64,000 nt of DNA, taken from an uncultured Phascolarctobacterium sp. (GTDB lineage Bacteria; Bacillota; Negativicutes; Acidaminococcales; Acidaminococcaceae). Both the position numbers and the translations under genes were made by a program. Below are positions 8,267-16,444 of the stretch, in pieces; position 1 is the stretch's first letter; every line of letters begins with the position of its first letter. The stretch spans positions 25,276 through 89,275 of the forward strand of contig CASFZG010000007.1 of assembly GCA_949299135.1 (NCBI GenBank). Direction: 5' to 3'. Below the pieces are notes generated by a model, which was not told where the DNA came from, did no database searches, and was given only the letters and a program-made list of their open reading frames with translations.

Positions 8267-10762
8267 ATGATAGATTATACTTTACTTGCCAAAGCGGCGA
8301 TGCTGCATGATATCGGTAAACTGTGCTACCGCGCCGGTATGACGGACGATTCTGAAGCGTATGCACAGTTCGGTGCGCAGTGGCTGGCACGTTTGCTGCC
8401 GCAGGACGATGAGCGCGCGCAGCAGCTTTTGCGCTGCGTATCTTACCACCGCAGGCGCGATTTAAAAACAGCAGGCCTTGCGCCTGATGACTGGGCGTAT
8501 ATTATTTATCTGGCTGACGCCATTGCTTTTGGCGCGGAAAAAGCGGAACGCACTGCCGATGCGGAATTTGACGCCGGGCTGTGCCTGGAATCGGTGTTCA
8601 ATTATTTTTCGGACAAGGAAACGCACAAGCGCTATTTTTTGCCGAAGGAAATGAACATTGCCAAAGAAATTAATTACGCCGTGCGCGATGATATAAGGGC
8701 TGGCGCAGAGGATTACCGCCGCATTTTGCAGATTACCGAAGCGCGCTTGAAGCAGAAGCCGCTGCTGGAGATGTACCCTTACGAGCTTTTGCAGCTGTTG
8801 GAGGACACGCTGTACTACCTGCCGCTGACGGTGCGCAAGGATTTGCCGAGGGATATTTCCCTGTATGAGCATGCTAAGTACGCGGCGGCATTGGCGGTAA
8901 GCATTGCTCATTACTGCGAGGCAAACGGCATTACGGATTACGCCGCAATGTGCAGCGACGAAGGCATTGCCAAATTGCAGGACGAGCCGCTGTTTTTGAT
9001 AGTTTCGGCAGATATTGCCGGTATTTACGGCTTTTTGACGACGCCGGCTGCGCAGGCGCCGCTGGCTTCCATGCGCGGGCGCTCGCTGTATCTGGAATAT
9101 TTTTCGCAGCTTTTGGCTGACGAAATGATATATCATTTAAAACTGACGAAGGCAAATGTTATTTATACAGGCGGCGGGCGTATTTATTTAACAGCGCCCA
9201 ACACGCCGCAGCTGAAAAAAGAACTGGACGGCCTTGCCGAATATGTTAACAGCTGGCTGCTGGAAAATTACGGCAATCAGCTTTATGTGGCGTTCGGCAC
9301 GGCGGAATGCACGCCGCTGGAGCTGGCGGGCAGGCGTTTGGGCAGCGATATTCTGGCGCGCGTGGATTTAGAGGTGGAAAACCGCAAAAAGAACCGTTAC
9401 CCTGTCAGTGTGCTGAAAGAACTGTTTGACCCGCAGAGCAGCCTTAACGCGGCGGAAACCGGCACGGAATGCAGTGTGTGCCACCATGAACTGAGCCGCG
9501 GCGACGAGAACCGCAACGACGGCTTATGCAGTTTTTGCAGGTCGCTGCTGGAGCTGGGAAAGTCATCCTTCACGGAGGACAGGGTGCTGGCAATATGCAC
9601 CAACCATGCCGGTGGCAGTGCGGCAGTGCCGGGCTGGCAGCGCCCATTATATTTAAAACTTGTTGCTGCCAAAGATTTGGAGAAGTTCAAGGCGCATAAT
9701 AAAATTCTGCACATTTACAGTACCAAGGGCGGCGATGCGGGCGAGTACCCGATAATGCGCCTGCGCCGCTGCGATTATTTTGTGCGCGACGCCAAAAGCG
9801 GCAGGGTGCTGGACGCAGAAAAGCTGGCTGAAAGCAGCATGGGCGAAACCTACACCGGCGTTAAGCGCCTGGGTGTATTGATGGCGGACGTCGATGCCAT
9901 CGGCATGGCGTTAAAAGTCGGTTTTTACCGTAACGATTTGCCAGACCCGCTGCATTATCTGACATCGGCAAGGCAGATTACGCTTTCTTCGCGCTTGTCG
10001 TTCTTCTTTAAAGTTATCTTAAACAAAATTTTCAAGGGCGAAGCGCAGACTGCTTCCGGCAAGGGGCGTCCGCCGTTCCGCCTGTTCAATAAGCCGAAGC
10101 AGGCGTGGCGCAACATCCACGTTATTTACAGCGGCGGCGACAATATCTTTTTGCTGGGCGCATGGGATGACGTTGTGGAGGTTGCGGTGGATATTCACCG
10201 CGCGTTTACCGCTTATACCAGCGGCAAGCTGGCGTTTTCGGCAGGCATCGGCGTTTTTACGCCCGATTTTCCGATGAGCCAGATGTTCATTCAGGCGGCG
10301 CTGCTGAAAAAGACTGCTAAGAACGTGCCGGGCACGGGCAAAATTGCCTTGTTCGGTCAGGGGGCGGATTTTGTCAGCGGGCCGGGCGAAAGCCTTGCGC
10401 ATGTGTATGACTGGGATGATTTTGAAACGCAGGTCTGCGCAGGCAAGCTGCACTTTTTAACAGATAAATTAAGCTTTGGGCTGAACACGGTGCCGGGCAA
10501 AATAAAAACGGACAGGAACACGCTTTACAAGCTGCACGGCGTGCTGGCATCCGCCGGAGGCAAATTTAATTTAGCGGAATTTGCTTATGCCGTGGCGCTT
10601 TTAGAGCCGAGGCAGGATAGCGCGGAGTCGGCGGAAGTTTACAACGAGCTGCGCAGGGCGTTATACGGCTGGGCGCTGGATAAGGAAGGGCGCAGACAGC
10701 TTTTAACGGCGCTGGAGCTTTTGATTTACAGCCTGCCCAACGCACCCAAGGAGGATTTTTGA
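8267..10762 (+). CDS. csm1: Type III-A CRISPR Cas10/Csm1 with intact HD but GGDN palm motif
   Basis: Large subunit of the Csm complex: HD-type DNase and, in most relatives, cyclic oligoadenylate synthase. The 831 residues run as an HD domain with LHDIGK at 13-18, then palm 1 (SADIAGIYGFL, then MRGRSLYLEYFSQLL, then YTGGGRIYL). A zinc finger follows (CSVC near residue 401, then CSFC). Palm 2 has MADVDAIGMAL and YSGGDNIFLLG, and a helical C-terminal domain ends the protein. The active-site GGDD is GGDN here (Asp625, Asn626). It is the first gene of the operon and its TGA overlaps the csm2 ATG by one base. Confidence 0.96.
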   Translation: MIDYTLLAKAAMLHDIGKLCYRAGMTDDSEAYAQFGAQWLARLLPQDDERAQQLLRCVSYHRRRDLKTAGLAPDDWAYIIYLADAIAFGAEKAERTADAEFDAGLCLESVFNYFSDKETHKRYFLPKEMNIAKEINYAVRDDIRAGAEDYRRILQITEARLKQKPLLEMYPYELLQLLEDTLYYLPLTVRKDLPRDISLYEHAKYAAALAVSIAHYCEANGITDYAAMCSDEGIAKLQDEPLFLIVSADIAGIYGFLTTPAAQAPLASMRGRSLYLEYFSQLLADEMIYHLKLTKANVIYTGGGRIYLTAPNTPQLKKELDGLAEYVNSWLLENYGNQLYVAFGTAECTPLELAGRRLGSDILARVDLEVENRKKNRYPVSVLKELFDPQSSLNAAETGTECSVCHHELSRGDENRNDGLCSFCRSLLELGKSSFTEDRVLAICTNHAGGSAAVPGWQRPLYLKLVAAKDLEKFKAHNKILHIYSTKGGDAGEYPIMRLRRCDYFVRDAKSGRVLDAEKLAESSMGETYTGVKRLGVLMADVDAIGMALKVGFYRNDLPDPLHYLTSARQITLSSRLSFFFKVILNKIFKGEAQTASGKGRPPFRLFNKPKQAWRNIHVIYSGGDNIFLLGAWDDVVEVAVDIHRAFTAYTSGKLAFSAGIGVFTPDFPMSQMFIQAALLKKTAKNVPGTGKIALFGQGADFVSGPGESLAHVYDWDDFETQVCAGKLHFLTDKLSFGLNTVPGKIKTDRNTLYKLHGVLASAGGKFNLAEFAYAVALLEPRQDSAESAEVYNELRRALYGWALDKEGRRQLLTALELLIYSLPNAPKEDF

Positions 10763-11154
10763 TGGATATTATAACCAGAGCCGAAAATGCCATTAAAGGC
10801 ATTATGGTAAAAGATAAATTTAATAACAACGTGCTGCTTTTAAGGACGGGGCATATCCGCAAATTTTTAACTTCGGTCAATCTGGTGCGCGACCGCGTTG
10901 AGGTTTATAAAATGCAGAGCGCCGAGCCGGACAAGCTGCCGCCGGAGCTGGTGGCAGAAGTAAAATTTTTAAAGGTTAAGCTCTTGTATCTGGCGGGGCG
11001 CGACAAAAACATCGTCGGCGCTTTCGCGGATAAAACAGGGCTGCCGGAGATGATTGACAACATCGGCGACAGCACGGAGCGTTTTACGGAGTTTGCCAAA
11101 TACGTGCAGGCTTTGGGCGCGTTTCATAAATTTTACGGAGGCAAGGATAAATAA
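10762..11154 (+). CDS. csm2: Type III-A small subunit Csm2
   Basis: Csm2 forms the inner helical filament of the Csm complex alongside the crRNA. The 130-residue product is helical and contains the family features RTGHIRKFLTSVNLVRDRVE and ELVAEVKFLKVKLLYLAGRD, then FAKYVQALGAFHKFYGG near the end. I chose the ATG at 10762 over the TTG one codon earlier: AAGGAGG lies eight bases upstream and the ATG overlaps the csm1 stop codon. The stop codon overlaps the csm3 start. Confidence 0.93.
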   Translation: MDIITRAENAIKGIMVKDKFNNNVLLLRTGHIRKFLTSVNLVRDRVEVYKMQSAEPDKLPPELVAEVKFLKVKLLYLAGRDKNIVGAFADKTGLPEMIDNIGDSTERFTEFAKYVQALGAFHKFYGGKDK

Positions 11155-11852
11155 TGAAGCAGGGTGTTTTAAAAGGTAAATTTTTAATAGAGGCCGTTAT
11201 TACTCTGGTGACGGGGCTGCATATCGGCACATCCAGCGATTTTACCCCTATCGGCGCGGTGGAAAGCCCCTTTGTGCGCGACCATTTTACCAAGGTGCCC
11301 ATCATTCCGGGCAGCTCGCTGAAGGGCAAGCTGCGTACTTTGCTTGCCAAAATGCGTTCGCCGGGCTATGTGCTTAACAAAATTGAAGATGATGACGACG
11401 TTATCTGCCGCCTGTTCGGTTCAACGGGCAAAAGCGGCGTTGTGGGCGCGCGCCTGCAATTTTACGACGTGTTTGTAACGCCGGAAAGCATCGAAAAAAT
11501 CAGCCGCCTCGACACCGATACCTACATGGGCGAAGTAAAGTTTGAAAACTCCATTACGCGCCTGACGGCGACGGCTATCCCGCGCCAGATTGAAAGGGTG
11601 CCTGCGGGTACGGATTTTGCCTTTAAGCTGGTGTACAACATCGAAAACGAAGAAGAAATTGAAGAAGATTTTGCTACCCTTGCGGCGGCGCTGATGATGC
11701 TGCAGATGGATTATCTGGGCGGTCACGGTTCGCGCGGCTACGGCAGGGTGGCGTTCAGTGATTTTTCGGTGCGTTACGCCGGTTTAAACAAAGGTTTGGA
11801 AAGCTTTACGGAAAAATTAAAAGCCACGCTTGAAGGAAGCTGCTTAAAATGA
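11154..11852 (+). CDS. csm3: Type III-A backbone RAMP Csm3, with Glu at the expected RNA-cleavage Asp
   Basis: Csm3 is the repeated backbone subunit that lies along the crRNA and cuts target RNA every six bases. The 232 residues show the family core: TLVTGLHIGTSSDF, IIPGSSLKGKLRTLLAK, CRLFGSTGK, EVKFENSITRLTATAIPRQ and the glycine loop YLGGHGSRGYGRVAF. In well-studied Csm3 proteins an Asp just after the first glycine region (D33 in the Streptococcus thermophilus numbering I recall) cuts RNA. The aligned residue here is Glu37 (GAVESPFVRD). The gene overlaps csm4 by ATGA. Confidence 0.95.
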   Translation: MKQGVLKGKFLIEAVITLVTGLHIGTSSDFTPIGAVESPFVRDHFTKVPIIPGSSLKGKLRTLLAKMRSPGYVLNKIEDDDDVICRLFGSTGKSGVVGARLQFYDVFVTPESIEKISRLDTDTYMGEVKFENSITRLTATAIPRQIERVPAGTDFAFKLVYNIENEEEIEEDFATLAAALMMLQMDYLGGHGSRGYGRVAFSDFSVRYAGLNKGLESFTEKLKATLEGSCLK

Positions 11853-12847
11853 AATACTACGTTTTGCAGTTTAAGTTTTTAACGCCGGTGCATTTCGGCA
11901 CGGCGCAAAATAAAAAAAGCGGCAACCTGCAATCGTTTAACTGCTGTGCGGATACCTTTTTCAGCGCGCTGGCGACGGAAGCGGCGGCGCTTGATACCGC
12001 GCTGTGCGGAAAATTTATCGCCGCGGTACGGGAGGGCAGCCTGCTTTTCAGCGATTTGCTGCCTTATTACAGCGGCAGCGAAGAAGAATTTTACGTGCCG
12101 GTGCCTTATTACCGCAGCGAAAAAATCAATACGCTTGATTACGGCCTGTCGTTTACGGATTTGTGTTTGCAGTACGAAGCAAGGCGCGATCACGAAAACC
12201 TTGCTTATATCCGCGCGGGCGGCGTAAAGGCCTATTTGCAGCCTTTTGGCGAAGACGAAGCGCCGGAGCAGGAAAAACACAGCTTTGGCTGGAGCGGTGT
12301 GCAGCGGCGTATGGATTTCAGGGACGGCGGCACGGCGTACTATGTAAGTAATTACAGCTTTGCGGAGGGTGCAGGGCTGTACTGCATTGTCGGTTTGAAT
12401 GATGACAGTCTGCTGGACGAGCTGGTAAAAACAGTTGAGCTTTTGGGGCTCGGCGGCATCGGTGGCAGGCGCAGCAGCGGTTTTGGAAAGTTTGTGCTGC
12501 GCAAAGCGCCGTTTGCTTTAAACGCCGGTTGCAGCGGCGATGCAGGAGTGCTGCATGAGCTGCTTAACAATAACGCCAGCAGCTTGCAGATGACGCTTTC
12601 CATCCTGTGCCCGGTTGCGCAGCAGCTTGACGCCGTTAAGCAGGGCGCGTTCAGCCTTATGCGGCGCAGCGGTTTTGTTTATAACAGCGAAACCGGCGGC
12701 TACGAAAAACGCAGCAGCGTGTATATGATAAAAGCCGGAGCCTGCTTTGCCCAGAGGATTGACGGGCAGGTGCTGGAATTTGCGGCGGGCGCGGGGCACC
12801 CGGTTTACCGCTACGGCAAGGCTTTGTATATGGGGTTGCCTGTATGA
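11849..12847 (+). CDS. csm4: Type III-A RAMP Csm4
   Basis: Csm4 (Cas5-like) caps the 5' handle of the crRNA and holds Cas10 in the complex. At 332 residues it is of usual length. The N-terminus VLQFKFLTPVHFGT and the region SFNCCADTFFSALATEAAAL match the family, and the glycine-rich RAMP loop GLGGIGGRRSSGFGKF is at about 196-211. Its ATG overlaps the csm3 stop and its stop overlaps the csm5 start (both ATGA), so the operon is tightly coupled. Confidence 0.93.
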   Translation: MKYYVLQFKFLTPVHFGTAQNKKSGNLQSFNCCADTFFSALATEAAALDTALCGKFIAAVREGSLLFSDLLPYYSGSEEEFYVPVPYYRSEKINTLDYGLSFTDLCLQYEARRDHENLAYIRAGGVKAYLQPFGEDEAPEQEKHSFGWSGVQRRMDFRDGGTAYYVSNYSFAEGAGLYCIVGLNDDSLLDELVKTVELLGLGGIGGRRSSGFGKFVLRKAPFALNAGCSGDAGVLHELLNNNASSLQMTLSILCPVAQQLDAVKQGAFSLMRRSGFVYNSETGGYEKRSSVYMIKAGACFAQRIDGQVLEFAAGAGHPVYRYGKALYMGLPV

Positions 12848-14034
12848 GTATCAGTAATTTTGAATATAAAAAATTGGTTATAACCTGCCTCAGCCCGGTG
12901 CATATCACCGACGAGGTGGGCACGGTGTACAGCTATCAGTACCTGTACGACGCAAGGACGCAGCGCGTATATTTTTTGAACGAACGCCTGTGGGTTAAGT
13001 TTTTGTTTGAAAACAACCTGCTGCCGGAGTTTGAAGAACTGATTAAAACCAAAATGCGCGCCGGTACTTTGTGCGAATGGCTGCTTGCCAAAGGGTACGA
13101 TATTGACGCTTTGGGCGGAGCAGTAACGGAATACGCCGATGTAGCAGTGCTGCCGGAGGTTATCGCTGCCAACAAAATGCGCCTGACGGAAATTGTGCGC
13201 ACGGTCCATTCCGTTGACGGCCAGCCGTACATACCGGGCAGCAGCATTAAAGGCGCACTGCGCACGGGGCTTTTGTTCAGCCTGCTTTTGCAGGAGGACA
13301 GGCTGCGCGCACAGGCGTGGGACGAAGTGACGCGCCTTTTAAGCGATAAGCGTGTGCGCGATAAAAACGCAGCTTTGTCGCGGCTGGCGCAGAAGCTGGA
13401 GGTTACGCTGCTGCACCGACTGGAAATACCTAAGGGTGAACAGAGCAGCGAGCTTTTGCCGCAGGCAGGCATGAACTGCAGCATTATGAAGGGACTATCC
13501 GTCAGCGACGCTTACGGAAGCGGCGATATTGTGCCGGTAGTGGTACAGAAGCGTGAAGCCGTGTACATCAACAAAACCGGTCAGGTCAAAAACAAAAACC
13601 TTAACCTGTTCCGCGAATGCCTGCCGCAGGGCGCAAAACAGCATTTCAGCATTACGCTGGATAAAGCCGTGTTCAGCGGCACCGGTATTCAGTCGGTAAC
13701 GGAGCTGCTGAAACGCCAGCAGGATTTTACGGAATTTGTATTGAGCATGAATAAAAACATTTTTGGCGCGGCACTGAAACACGAATTTGCCGGTGCTGAC
13801 AAAGCCAACCTGCTGTTAGGCAGCGGCAGCGGCTTTTTAAGCAAAACGCTGCTGGCGGCGTTAGCACCGGATGCCAAAGCATACCGTGCAGCGGCGGCGC
13901 TTATTTTGCATAACAATTTTTACAAGCATGCGCATTTGCAGCTTGACAGGTTTACCGCGCCGCGTGCCTTGCAGACGGTGCGTACGCAGAAGGGCGCAGG
14001 TCTGATGGGCGTTTGCACCGTAATGGAGGAATAA
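12844..14034 (+). CDS. csm5: Type III-A RAMP Csm5
   Basis: Csm5 sits at the 3' end of the crRNA in the Csm complex and is linked to crRNA maturation. The 396 residues include ITCLSPVHITDEVG at the N-terminus and the strongly conserved YIPGSSIKGALRTGLLFSLLL near 136-156. The C-terminal part ends with TVRTQKGAGLMGVCTVMEE, which fits the family G-rich end. It overlaps csm4 by four bases, and cas6 starts three bases after its stop. Confidence 0.93.
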   Translation: MSISNFEYKKLVITCLSPVHITDEVGTVYSYQYLYDARTQRVYFLNERLWVKFLFENNLLPEFEELIKTKMRAGTLCEWLLAKGYDIDALGGAVTEYADVAVLPEVIAANKMRLTEIVRTVHSVDGQPYIPGSSIKGALRTGLLFSLLLQEDRLRAQAWDEVTRLLSDKRVRDKNAALSRLAQKLEVTLLHRLEIPKGEQSSELLPQAGMNCSIMKGLSVSDAYGSGDIVPVVVQKREAVYINKTGQVKNKNLNLFRECLPQGAKQHFSITLDKAVFSGTGIQSVTELLKRQQDFTEFVLSMNKNIFGAALKHEFAGADKANLLLGSGSGFLSKTLLAALAPDAKAYRAAAALILHNNFYKHAHLQLDRFTAPRALQTVRTQKGAGLMGVCTVMEE

Positions 14035-14037
14035 GCC

Positions 14038-14790
14038 ATGCCGCAGATTATGGAAATTGCTTTAACGCTGCCGGAAGGTCAGCGCCTGCACCCAAGCATG
14101 GGCAGCGTGCTGCATGGCGCGTTGATGGAATATGCGCACGAAGATTTTGCCGCTGCCATGCACAGGGCGGGCGTGCGCCCTTTCAGCCAGTTTGTGTATT
14201 ACGATAAGCAGGCGGAGCGTGCGGTGTGGCGTTTGGCTGTGCTTAACGGGGAAGCGGCGGCAGAACTTAACCATGCGCTTGCTGCCATGCCGCAAAATTT
14301 ATGTTTAAAGCAAAAGGGATATGTGGTACAATTAAGTAAACCGCAGCCTGTCAAAGAAGATGATTATGCCGCCATGGCGCAGCAGTTTTTTACGGAGCAG
14401 CCTCCGCGCAAGGCGGAAGTTACTTTTGTAACGCCTGCGTCCTTTAAAGCTTACGGCGCTTACAAAATCTATCCCGATAATGCCTACATCTTCCGCAGCC
14501 TGTTAAAACGCTGGAACGCATACAGCGGCGGGCTGGTGCTGGAGGAAGAAAATCTGGAGCAGCATCTGGCGGATGCCGTAAAGGTTATCGGCTACAACCT
14601 TTCCTTACAGCAGTATTCCGTCGGCGGCGCGCCGATAGATGCTTTTAAGGGGTGCTACACGCTTTTGCTGCGCGGCACGGAAGCGCAGAACCGGATTGCC
14701 GCATTGATGCTTGCTTACGCAGAATATGCCGGTATCGGCATAAAAACGGCGCTGGGCATGGGCGGCGTGTTTATAAACTTTTTACCTTGA
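14038..14790 (+). CDS. cas6: CRISPR endoribonuclease Cas6 of the III-A operon
   Basis: Cas6 cuts pre-crRNA within the repeats to make crRNAs for the Csm complex. The 250 residues show the two-RAMP layout: an N-terminal ferredoxin-like half with HPSMGSVLHGALMEY and the C-terminal glycine-rich loop GIGIKTALGMGGV at about 234-246. It is the last gene of the operon. The I-C array 24 kb away has repeats of the type processed by Cas5c rather than Cas6, so the array served by this protein is probably outside the window or lost. Confidence 0.9.
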   Translation: MPQIMEIALTLPEGQRLHPSMGSVLHGALMEYAHEDFAAAMHRAGVRPFSQFVYYDKQAERAVWRLAVLNGEAAAELNHALAAMPQNLCLKQKGYVVQLSKPQPVKEDDYAAMAQQFFTEQPPRKAEVTFVTPASFKAYGAYKIYPDNAYIFRSLLKRWNAYSGGLVLEEENLEQHLADAVKVIGYNLSLQQYSVGGAPIDAFKGCYTLLLRGTEAQNRIAALMLAYAEYAGIGIKTALGMGGVFINFLP

Positions 14791-14870
14791 TTGCAGGGAC
14801 GGAAGCCGTTTTAATTAACGAACCCAATCATCATTTCTTAAGCAAAAATCCCCTTCAGGGGACGGAAAAA
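14791..14870 (+). other. Two type III-repeat-like tails, possible remnant of a lost array
   Basis: GGGACGGAA occurs at 14796-14804 and again at 14859-14867 as part of ATCCCCTTCAGGGGACGGAA, 63 bases apart, about one repeat-spacer unit. The sequence GGGGACGGAAA resembles the 3' end of known type III-A repeats such as those of streptococci. The match between the two copies is short (11 of the last 14 bases), so this is a suggestion. The second copy could instead be part of a weak terminator, as it is followed by TTTTTT. Confidence 0.3.
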
Positions 14871-14956
14871 TTTTTTGTAAAATGCACAAAACTATTGCAT
14901 TTTTATTAAATGAGTGTTAGGATTAGGCTTAACAGTTATTTGAGGGGGCAATGTGC

Positions 14957-15442
14957 ATGATTACTTACCGTCAGGCAACTTTTGACGATGTTGAAAATAT
15001 TCATAAATTGCTGAATGATTATGCGCACGAAGGCTTGATGCTGCCGCGCGCGCGCAACGCTATTTACGAAAACCTGCGCGATTATATCGTGGCGATTGAA
15101 AACAACCGCCTTGTCGGCTGCGGGGCGCTGCATTTTGTGTGGGACCGCCTTGCAGAAATACGCTCGCTGGCGATTGACCCGGAGCGCAAGGGCACGGGCA
15201 TTGGCCGCAACATTGTGCACCTTTTGGAAAAAGAGGGCATGGAACGCGGCGTAAAAATGTTTTTCACCCTTACTTACCAGCCGGGCTTTTTTGCCAAGTG
15301 CGATTACATTGAAACCGCCAAGGAAAAGCTGCCGCAGAAGGTGTGGAAGGAATGTGTATACTGCCCGCAGTACCCGTACTGCAACGAGATTGCCTTTGTA
15401 AAAACCACGGTGGATTACGAACCGGGCGACATTATGTTTTAA
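14957..15442 (+). CDS. GNAT acetyltransferase of the stand-alone ArgA type
   Basis: Likely an N-acetylglutamate synthase-type enzyme that acetylates glutamate with acetyl-CoA at the start of arginine synthesis. The GNAT core is clear: YAHEGLMLPRARNAIYENLRDY, GCGALHFVWDRLAEIRSLAIDP and the acetyl-CoA loop RKGTGIGRNIV, then FFTLTYQPGFFAKCDY and CVYCPQYPYCNEIAFVKT with three cysteines. These stretches are typical of short ArgA proteins without a kinase domain. I chose the ATG at 14957 because GAGGGGG lies 8-9 bases upstream; the ATG at 14951 is too close to it. Function is inferred from family. Confidence 0.85.
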   Translation: MITYRQATFDDVENIHKLLNDYAHEGLMLPRARNAIYENLRDYIVAIENNRLVGCGALHFVWDRLAEIRSLAIDPERKGTGIGRNIVHLLEKEGMERGVKMFFTLTYQPGFFAKCDYIETAKEKLPQKVWKECVYCPQYPYCNEIAFVKTTVDYEPGDIMF

Positions 15443-15452
15443 CCGCAAAATA

Positions 15453-15484
15453 AAAATCCCGCTCTTTTGGAGCGGGATTTTTTT
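15453..15484. terminator. Bidirectional terminator between the acetyltransferase and rbsB
   Basis: AAATCCCGCTC and GAGCGGGATTT flank a short T-rich loop and have T-runs on both strands. It serves the acetyltransferase on the plus strand and the ribose operon on the minus strand. Confidence 0.92.
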
Positions 15485-15511
15485 ATACGCAATTTGTCAA
15501 AGGAAGGTTAA

Positions 15512-16429
15512 TTATTTTTTCTCTACGAGTTTAAGAGGAACAGCGATTTTAGCTTCGATTTTTTCGCCTTTAGCCAGTTTAACAGCGGCTTCTACACCCT
15601 GCTGGCCCATCAGTTCGGGCTGCTGGGCAATGGTAGCTGCCATGGTGCCGTTTTCAACTGCTTTAATGCCGTCGTCGGTGCCATCAAAGCCAACGATGAA
15701 GATTTGTTTGCCTGCGCTTTTGGATGCTTCGATAGCGCCGAGAGCCATTTCATCGTTCTGGGCAAAAATTGCCTGAATGTCCGGGTTAGCCTGCAGCATA
15801 TTTTCAGCAACGGTCAGGCCTTTGGTGCGGTCGAAATCAGCGGATTGTTTTGCAACAACGTTTAATTTCTGGTCGGCAACTTTGTGGAAGCCTTCGCCGC
15901 GTTCACGGGTTGCGGAAGCGCCGGGGATGCCTTCGAGTTCGGCAACTTTAACGCCTTCGCCCAGTTTGTTGATGATGTATTCGGCAGCCATTTCACCGCC
16001 TTTTACGTTATCGGAAGCAACGAGGGAAGCAAGGGTGCCTTTGTCGGCGGTGCGGTCAAGGGCAATTACAGGGATATTTGCTTTATTGGCAGCTTCAACG
16101 GAAGTGGAAATGGCAGCGGAGTCAACCGGGTTTACCAGAAGAACGGTAACACCCTGCTGCAGCAGGTCGGCAACGTCGTTAGCCTGTTTTGCCGGGTCGT
16201 TCTGTGCATCAACGATTTTTACGTTAACGCCAAGCTCTTTGGCTTTGGCTTCAACGCCGTCTTTAACGGATACGAAGAACGGGTTGTTTAAAGTGGAGAT
16301 GGAGAAACCGATGGTGGTTGCACCGTCTTTTTTAGCAGCCGGAGCTGCTTCTTCTCCGGAGCTGCAGCCGGCAATCAGCATTACCGACATCATCAGGACT
16401 GCCATAACGGCTAATAAAGTTTTTTTCAT
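15512..16429 (-). CDS. rbsB: Ribose ABC transporter substrate-binding lipoprotein
   Basis: Binds D-ribose in the periplasm and delivers it to RbsAC. The 305 residues begin with a lipoprotein signal (MKKTLLAVMAVLMM, lipobox LIAGC, Cys at 22). The periplasmic-binding fold follows, with GFSISTLNNPFF, VTVLLVNPVDSAAI and QNDEMALGAIEA, a close match to RbsB. It is the last gene of the operon. The start has a TAGGAGG ribosome site. Confidence 0.96.
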   Translation of the reverse strand: MKKTLLAVMAVLMMSVMLIAGCSSGEEAAPAAKKDGATTIGFSISTLNNPFFVSVKDGVEAKAKELGVNVKIVDAQNDPAKQANDVADLLQQGVTVLLVNPVDSAAISTSVEAANKANIPVIALDRTADKGTLASLVASDNVKGGEMAAEYIINKLGEGVKVAELEGIPGASATRERGEGFHKVADQKLNVVAKQSADFDRTKGLTVAENMLQANPDIQAIFAQNDEMALGAIEASKSAGKQIFIVGFDGTDDGIKAVENGTMAATIAQQPELMGQQGVEAAVKLAKGEKIEAKIAVPLKLVEKK

Positions 16430-16444
16430 TTAAAACATAACCTC

